From: DAOQVB01 sp964400865
GTDB taxonomy: Bacteria > Patescibacteriota > Microgenomatia > UBA1400 > PJMF01
Direction of reading: 5' to 3'
Length of the DNA stretch: 39,032 bases
Assembly (NCBI GenBank): GCA_964400865.1
Contig: CAYNWG010000007.1
Location: 1 to 39,032 of the forward strand
The notes beneath the pieces were generated by a model. The model searched no databases, had not been told where the DNA came from, and saw nothing but the letters and a program-made list of their open reading frames with translations. Shown here piece after piece: positions 33,674-39,032 of this stretch (positions are counted from its first letter, which is position 1; the number at the start of each line of letters is the position of its first letter). The translations under genes were made by a program, and so were the position numbers.

Positions 33674-33679
33674 AGTATA
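33674..33679 (-). promoter_or_regulatory. -10 box TATACT of the exporter operon
   Basis: TATACT on the - strand, 6 nt before the ATG at 33667; probable leaderless start. The divergent epimerase start is at 33732, so both promoters share 64 nt. Confidence 0.4.
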
Positions 33680-33731
33680 TACTAACAAATAATATTTCAG
33701 GGTGGCTTTTACCAACAGTAGATATCTATAT

Positions 33732-34661
33732 ATGAAGATGTTGAAGATAGTTATCACCGGCGGCGCTGGATTTATTGGCTCTCAGCTAGTTAAATCCTAC
33801 CAACGACTTGGTCATCAAGTATTTGTCATCGATAATCTAATCAATGGACGCACGCAAAATTTATACTCGGACATTATTGTATTTCATAGCGATATTACCA
33901 ATAGTGAAGAATTAAACACAATTCTTGATAAAATACAACCCGATGTAATCAGTCATCACGCAGCTATTCAAATTATCTCAAACAACGATAAAAACAAAGA
34001 AATAATTAATAAAGTAAATTTCCATGGAACTGTTAATATTCTTAAAGCAATTTCAAAACTCAAAAGACCAACTAAGCTCATATTTGCCTCATCGGGAGGA
34101 GCGTTATATAGCGATAATTATGCACCGCCCTACTCTGAAAATAATCGGTTAAAACTGGACACTTATTATGCGAAATCTAAAAGACAATCAGAAAAATATA
34201 TTGAAATATTTTGCAAACAAAATGCGATTGAATATATAATTTTTCGATATTCAAATGTCTATGGACCATCTCAATCATTCAGCAAAAACCCAGGAATTAT
34301 TTTAACGTTGCTTCATAATGCGAAAGAACATATTCCTACTTTTATACATGGGGATGGCGAACAGACAAGAGACTTCATTTATATTGATGATGTAATACAT
34401 GCAAATATGTTAGCAATAACGAATTCTACTTCAGCAGTATTCAACATTGCGACAAACACTGAAACCTCAATAAATTCGCTTATTGAATTGATTTCTCGGG
34501 TAGTAACCACAAAACCAATAATGCAATATACTGCTGATCGTTTCTCAGGAAAGAAAAGAAGTTGTCTTGATTTTCACCGAGCGCAAACTATACTTGGGTG
34601 GTCGCCAGAAACATCACTTACCGATGGTCTTATTAAAACCTTTCATGCCATATCCCTATGA
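33732..34661 (+). CDS. NAD-dependent nucleotide-sugar epimerase/dehydratase (UDP-glucose 4-epimerase-like)
   Basis: 309 residues from ATG 33732 (ATG 33738 also possible). Rossmann motif GGAGFIG (10-16), FASSGGALYS, catalytic Tyr146-AKS-Lys150, FRYSNVYGP, and GDGEQTRDFIYIDDV. Short-chain extended family that acts on UDP- or GDP-sugars; the exact sugar is not shown. It begins the last + strand operon and overlaps the next gene as ATGA (34658-34661). Confidence 0.92.
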   Translation: MKMLKIVITGGAGFIGSQLVKSYQRLGHQVFVIDNLINGRTQNLYSDIIVFHSDITNSEELNTILDKIQPDVISHHAAIQIISNNDKNKEIINKVNFHGTVNILKAISKLKRPTKLIFASSGGALYSDNYAPPYSENNRLKLDTYYAKSKRQSEKYIEIFCKQNAIEYIIFRYSNVYGPSQSFSKNPGIILTLLHNAKEHIPTFIHGDGEQTRDFIYIDDVIHANMLAITNSTSAVFNIATNTETSINSLIELISRVVTTKPIMQYTADRFSGKKRSCLDFHRAQTILGWSPETSLTDGLIKTFHAISL

Positions 34662-35986
34662 CTACTAAATATTCTAAGTTTTCATTTATTTTTCCTATCC
34701 ATAACGAGGGTGCATATATTGTGAATAGAATGAAGTTATTTATTAATGAGCTTAGAGAATTAGGAATCACTGATTATAGAATTCTGTTAGTAGAAAACGG
34801 GAGCACTGATGAAAGTTGGCAGAAAATCAAACAACTTACAAACAATACAAAGATCTTAGGATTAAGAATCTCAGGAGCATCATATGGTAGGGCTATTCAA
34901 CATGGATTACTTTCAACTAACTCAAAATATATCTTTATTCAAGATGCCGATTTTTTTAGCAAAACTTTCATAGCCAAAGCCATACCACTTCTTAAAAAGA
35001 ATTTTGTTGTAGTCGGTTCAAAACACCATCGACAAAGTAAAGATAATCGCCCTATCTTGGACAGATTAAGAAGTAAATTGTTAATCTCACTGCTGACCTT
35101 TATGTTTAACTATCAAGGCACAGATACAAACGGATTAAAAGCTTTTAATAATACCAAGCAACTTAAAATGCTCATTCGAAGTTGCTATGCAAAATATGAA
35201 TTATTTGATTCCGAGCTCATGCTGAGAATTAGTCGTCTCGGCCTTTCTATTGCCGAATTACCGATCGATATTAACGAAATAAGACCATCTAGATATATTC
35301 ACTTTCAACGATGGTTATTAGTAATCAAAGATTTATGGAGACTGATTACGTTTCATTTTTTCAAAGAACATCATCTTCACCAAATAAATGCTGATGATTT
35401 TGGCCTATCTGAAATAGTCAATCAGGCTATTTTAGATCGCTACTACGCAGGTAATATAGATGTCATCTCAGTTCTCCCAAATCATGTTACAGCGCAATCT
35501 GCTAAGTTGTTAAGAAACATAGACAAATCATCGCTATCTCTCCATTTCAACCTACTAAACGGAAAATCAACATCGATTCAATCAGATGTTAAAAGTCTTG
35601 TAAATAGAAACAGCCAATTTTATCCTGTTTGGATATTTTTTATAAAACTAATACTAAATAAAATAAATACTAACGAAGTTGAATTAGAACTTAATAAACA
35701 AATTCAGGTACTTAACGGGTTAAATATATTTCCAACTAAGATAGACTCTGAGAAACACCTGCATACATTCCCACCAATTTCTCAAGTCGTGGCGCGGGTA
35801 GCCAAACAGAATGGTTTTAAATTAAGACATATTAATTCAACCATAGATTATCTCAAGCCAAGATTTCCTAAGCTTCAAATGTACTACATTCTACAAAAAG
35901 TATTAGGCTATCGATATCCAAACACAATAACTCAGTCAAGTTGGTATGACGCTCAAATAATTCACCCGGGAAGTAATTATGATTGA
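34658..35986 (+). CDS. Fusion: GT2 glycosyltransferase + ChbG/YdjC-like deacetylase
   Basis: 442 residues. Residues 1-235 are a GT2 domain like dolichol-phosphate mannosyltransferases: FIFPIHNEGAY, LVENGSTDES, IFIQDADF, and a Asn-Gly stretch TDTNGLKAF. Residues 240-440 are a YdjC/ChbG deacetylase domain: NADDFGL (Asp246, Asp247), LHFNLLNGKS (His296), DSEKHLHTFPP (His367, His369) and the terminal AQIIHPG. The third His in the usual DSHxHxH is Glu365. The ChbG part ends just after HPG, a little earlier than normal. It would add and then deacetylate an amino sugar in one protein; that role is inferred. Overlaps the next gene by 8 nt. Confidence 0.82.
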   Translation: MTTKYSKFSFIFPIHNEGAYIVNRMKLFINELRELGITDYRILLVENGSTDESWQKIKQLTNNTKILGLRISGASYGRAIQHGLLSTNSKYIFIQDADFFSKTFIAKAIPLLKKNFVVVGSKHHRQSKDNRPILDRLRSKLLISLLTFMFNYQGTDTNGLKAFNNTKQLKMLIRSCYAKYELFDSELMLRISRLGLSIAELPIDINEIRPSRYIHFQRWLLVIKDLWRLITFHFFKEHHLHQINADDFGLSEIVNQAILDRYYAGNIDVISVLPNHVTAQSAKLLRNIDKSSLSLHFNLLNGKSTSIQSDVKSLVNRNSQFYPVWIFFIKLILNKINTNEVELELNKQIQVLNGLNIFPTKIDSEKHLHTFPPISQVVARVAKQNGFKLRHINSTIDYLKPRFPKLQMYYILQKVLGYRYPNTITQSSWYDAQIIHPGSNYD

Positions 35987-37415
35987 TCGTCTACATCATG
36001 CCTTAAGAAAACTATTCACGAGTAGCACTTTCTTCTTTTTTTTCACGATATTATCTATTTTTTATGGCCAAATGAATCATACTTTTCATTTGCCATTTTA
36101 TTGGGATACAGGAACATTTTTAGTTCAGAATGCATTTAAATTTAGTAGTGGACAGAACATAGTTGAATATCTATCAAATACAGGTTCTGATTATCCACAT
36201 ACCCCATTGTTACCTATCCTATATGCGATAGTGTTACATTTTTTTAATGATTATGTTTTGTACATTCATGTATTAAGTTTTAGTTTTTCATTTGCTTTTC
36301 TTGTTGTCATGTACTTTTTTTTCAGGAATTTTTTAAGCTCATCAATATCGAAAATTGGAATTTTTATTTTTTTAACCTGCCCACTATTTTTGGCTCAAAC
36401 AAACCTAAGTTATTTCGAAATCATTGGAACAACATTGCGTTATCTCTGCCTACTATTATTATTTAGAAATAAATATTTGTTGACAGCAATATTCTCCATA
36501 ACGGCTTTTTTTATGCGCTTTGAAAATGGTTTTATTTTGGGGTTACTAATGCTCTTGTTTTTTTTATTTTCGAAAGAGAGAAAAGCGCTATTTGTATCAG
36601 TAGTGCTTTTTTTCATTACTGGTTTTTGGATCGTTGCTCATCGACTCAGATCAGATTGGTGGTTTTATTCACCCAATAGGTATTTTGAAGAAAATAGTTT
36701 TTCTGCTATTGCAACAGCGGTCAATTATCTTTTTCTAAATCAAGGAAGATGGTTTTTTACCCTTTTATCCGCTGCATTAATTGCGTATGTACTTTTAAGT
36801 GGGAAACTAGTTAGCTCGACAATCTCTCAAACGATTAAGAAAAATATATCCCTAACCTCGCACGCACTGATGATATTAGTAGTCACTCTACCAACTATGG
36901 TAATTATCGCAAAATTAGGTTATTTTTTACCAAGATATATCATTCCACTACTTCCCGCATATTATTTACTCTGTTTATTTTTAATTCAAAAAATAATTAG
37001 TAATAAAATAGTAGTCATTTTTATTGTTATGGTTGGAATTAGTATCCAATCTGTAAATAAATATCAATGTGCTGCCGAAAACTTTGAGGATTGTTGGACA
37101 CTAATACATATTCTTGAAGTAAAAAAAGAAATGTCAAATTTTATCGAAATTAATTATTCAAAAAGTAATATCTTAACAAGTTATCCAGAGGACTTTGAGC
37201 TATCTGAACCAATGCTTGGATTTGTATCTAAGCCACTAACTACACAACTGGTTGGCCAACTCAATGGACAAACTACTGAACTAATATATCTATCTCCCAC
37301 TTCAAGCAACGATTTGTATTCCCTAGCAAAATCTTCTCGGTTTAAACCTATTCGTATAGTGTCAATTGCAAACAGCGGCCACAAACTCAGTGTATATGAA
37401 AAAATTAACAGATAA
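35979..37415 (+). CDS. GT-C type membrane glycosyltransferase
   Basis: 478 residues, about 11 membrane segments. The first outer loop FYWDTGTFLVQNAFK and YPHTPLLPILYAIVL fits GT-C enzymes (GT39/GT83-like), in which an acidic residue in this loop is catalytic. Such enzymes use lipid-linked sugars at the outer face of the membrane. Substrate unknown. Start overlaps the end of the GT2/ChbG gene. Confidence 0.75.
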   Translation: MIDRLHHALRKLFTSSTFFFFFTILSIFYGQMNHTFHLPFYWDTGTFLVQNAFKFSSGQNIVEYLSNTGSDYPHTPLLPILYAIVLHFFNDYVLYIHVLSFSFSFAFLVVMYFFFRNFLSSSISKIGIFIFLTCPLFLAQTNLSYFEIIGTTLRYLCLLLLFRNKYLLTAIFSITAFFMRFENGFILGLLMLLFFLFSKERKALFVSVVLFFITGFWIVAHRLRSDWWFYSPNRYFEENSFSAIATAVNYLFLNQGRWFFTLLSAALIAYVLLSGKLVSSTISQTIKKNISLTSHALMILVVTLPTMVIIAKLGYFLPRYIIPLLPAYYLLCLFLIQKIISNKIVVIFIVMVGISIQSVNKYQCAAENFEDCWTLIHILEVKKEMSNFIEINYSKSNILTSYPEDFELSEPMLGFVSKPLTTQLVGQLNGQTTELIYLSPTSSNDLYSLAKSSRFKPIRIVSIANSGHKLSVYEKINR

Positions 37416-38970
37416 TCAAACCATTTTTCCAGTTCTACTAATTATACTTATTACATTAGGAATATTGGTAAGAATACAGAAATGGTCTAACTTTGATAAA
37501 TTTGCAGGGGATCAAGGTTTTCAATTACTCTCTGCTGAACATATGATTTCCTACTCAATCTTCCCTGAAAATGGAGAAATCAGTGCCTTAGATCAAAACA
37601 ACAATTTTATTTTCCACAAATCTTCTTTGGGATTATATATGAGTGCCATAGCATATCTTTTTGGTCAAAAGAGTCCTGAGGGTTACTTCTTTGTTTACCT
37701 ATGTTTGAATTTAATTTCTGCCTGGTTATTGTATTTGACTGCGTCAAGCGTATTTTCTAGAAAAGCGGGAATACTTGTATTATTGTTCGCAATTTTTTCA
37801 CCTCTTTCGATCGAATTATCTGCGTGGCCTTCTCAACCAACTAACGCAATTTTTTTAGAGACAATTTCTCTGTTTCTGTTATCAAAATATTTGCAACAGA
37901 AAAATAATAAATATTTATTATTTTCACTTATATTGAGTCAAGCTGCCTTTGTTATTTATCCCCCACACCTATTAATAGTTCTCCCCAAATTTATGTTTAT
38001 CATGTATGTGTATAATCAGGAAATTCTTTCTAAGAAGTTTCTTATCTCATTAGGCATACTAAGTGGTGTAATCTATTTTCCCTCTCTGTACTCTCAATTC
38101 CACCATAATTTTTATGATGTAAAGCTAATTTTTCAGTTTGTCACTCAACTCCAAAACTCAAGCGCAGCTTTTTCTTTAACTAATTTTTTTTCAACACTGC
38201 ATCAACAAGTAGTAAATGTAATCAGTGGAGTACTTTTACAAAAAATTAATAATATTACAACTCAGCCCTATGTATTGTTACTGTCTGCAATTCTTTTTAT
38301 TGCATACATTAAAAAGAATATTCACAATCGTAAGTATGTTGTTAACTCAATTTTTTCGCTTTGGTTTTTCTCCATATTTGTTATTGCATATATTTATTCA
38401 GCAGAGGAAGCGACAAACACAAGTAAGGCTTATTTAACAACGCTACTTCCATATACATTACTACTTTTTGGAGTTATATTTTCTATTTTGAATAAACGAT
38501 CACTACTATTTATTACGGCTATGTATTTACTCTTTTTTGTTCCGGCGGCTCTCAAATCAAAGTTGTTCTATAACCAACATCCAACTATTTCAGCGATTTC
38601 GTCTATCACATCAAAGATATATGAATATCAGGAATCAAACTTTCCCGATAATTCAATCTCCATCTTTGTTGTGAGCGCTGGTGATTCTTGGGGATGGGAT
38701 AATACTGTCTATTGGTACAACCTAGAAAAATTATTTAATAAACAACTTGCAGAAATCGATTTCTATAGTGGGAAGTTTCGGCCAATTGATACAAACGCCA
38801 AACAAAGCATATATTTAATTTGTCATGGAATTAATAAGCAGTTTTCACAACAAGTGTGTGTTCAAAGATTCGAAACTGTAGCCACTGCTACTTTTGGTTA
38901 TCAACTTCGACCAATCGAAACGTTTGCAGAACCAAATATTGTTTCTTTTTCTATGGATACAATTCAATAA
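37396..38970 (+). CDS. GT-C type membrane glycosyltransferase
   Basis: 524 residues from ATG 37396 (MKKLTDNQ), which overlaps the previous gene by 20 nt; a start at 37366 would lie deep inside it. About 11 membrane segments. An early loop with DKFAGDQGFQLL has the Asp expected of a GT-C catalytic loop (the family has D/E in the first outer loop). The C-terminal 110 residues form a soluble outer domain. Probably acts with the preceding GT-C gene on the same glycan. Confidence 0.75.
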   Translation: MKKLTDNQTIFPVLLIILITLGILVRIQKWSNFDKFAGDQGFQLLSAEHMISYSIFPENGEISALDQNNNFIFHKSSLGLYMSAIAYLFGQKSPEGYFFVYLCLNLISAWLLYLTASSVFSRKAGILVLLFAIFSPLSIELSAWPSQPTNAIFLETISLFLLSKYLQQKNNKYLLFSLILSQAAFVIYPPHLLIVLPKFMFIMYVYNQEILSKKFLISLGILSGVIYFPSLYSQFHHNFYDVKLIFQFVTQLQNSSAAFSLTNFFSTLHQQVVNVISGVLLQKINNITTQPYVLLLSAILFIAYIKKNIHNRKYVVNSIFSLWFFSIFVIAYIYSAEEATNTSKAYLTTLLPYTLLLFGVIFSILNKRSLLFITAMYLLFFVPAALKSKLFYNQHPTISAISSITSKIYEYQESNFPDNSISIFVVSAGDSWGWDNTVYWYNLEKLFNKQLAEIDFYSGKFRPIDTNAKQSIYLICHGINKQFSQQVCVQRFETVATATFGYQLRPIETFAEPNIVSFSMDTIQ

Positions 38971-39032
38971 AAAAATAAACAAAAAACCGCTCTGTTCTGG
39001 CCTTGACCTATCGTCCCAATCAGTTGCCCGAT
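38971..39032. other. Terminal 62 nt without a recognised gene
   Basis: An A-rich stretch followed by about 45 nt with clearly higher GC content than the neighbouring genes. On the - strand it would read as GC-rich DNA running into T-runs, as at the 3' end of a stable RNA or a gene outside the window, but no hairpin or RNA family was recognised. Confidence 0.4.

Noticed and set aside
1..39032. Recoded genome (UGA as Gly or Trp)
   Set aside because: Several genes of recognised families end in TGA at the expected place (for example 560, 1810, 30740).
1..39032. tRNA, rRNA, CRISPR or insertion sequence
   Set aside because: No cloverleaf, repeat-spacer series or transposase frame was found by reading; a covariance-model search was not possible.

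Overview
The window looks like part of a Candidate Phyla Radiation (Patescibacteria) genome, most probably of the Microgenomates type. The reasons are an AT-rich sequence (roughly 37-38% GC by eye), densely packed genes with 4-20 nt overlaps, few Shine-Dalgarno sequences, small housekeeping proteins, and a long run of cell-surface polysaccharide genes. TGA is an ordinary stop codon here (for example at 560, 1810 and 30740), so the UGA-Gly code of Gracilibacteria and Absconditabacteria does not apply. The lineage is inferred from style and gene content; no marker phylogeny was run.

Layout. (1) 1-4095, + strand: cell-wall genes. The 3' end of a class A penicillin-binding protein, a membrane-anchored GH18 hydrolase and a complete second class A PBP. 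(2) 11181 down to 4082, - strand: a housekeeping run rpsT, lepA, PH-domain membrane protein, small membrane protein, a degenerate PP2C-like membrane protein, smpB, a cupin, a LiaI-like small protein, cmk and a small membrane protein. (3) 11204-16053, + strand: murJ, pilN/pilO-like genes, a small membrane protein and a Thr/Pro-rich surface protein. (4) 16084 to 38970: a large surface-glycan locus. It holds a phosphoglycosyl transferase, two Wzy/WaaL-type polymerase/ligases, GT4, GT2, GT26 and GT-C glycosyltransferases, two NAD-dependent epimerases, an ABC-2 exporter pair, a spermidine-synthase-like membrane protein and a GT2/ChbG-deacetylase fusion.

Inside the glycan locus (28074-31210) sits an unusual module. 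One protein joins an S26-type signal peptidase domain to a PF14907-like nucleotidyltransferase. A second joins an HprK-like kinase domain to a ParB/sulfiredoxin-like tail. A PqqD-family protein follows. On the opposite strand, in the only intergenic gap of the glycan locus large enough to hide a gene, lies an unlisted 28-codon ORF (31124-31210, -). It has a perfect AGGAGG and a YxxPxI motif like the leader peptides bound by PqqD-type recognition domains. HprK-like kinases, PF14907 nucleotidyltransferases and PqqD-like proteins also co-occur in lasso-peptide (RiPP) clusters, but no lasso cyclase (asparagine-synthetase-like) or transglutaminase-like B2 protease is visible here. I read it as a candidate undescribed peptide/glycan-linked system; its function is unknown.

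Across the window, several genes have a -10-like hexamer 6-15 nt before the start codon, which suggests leaderless or near-leaderless transcripts. Four perfect hairpins or palindromes of nearly equal length (28-29 nt) lie inside unrelated coding regions. No tRNA, rRNA, CRISPR array, insertion sequence or convincing intrinsic terminator was seen, and no gene-free stretch exceeds 300 nt.
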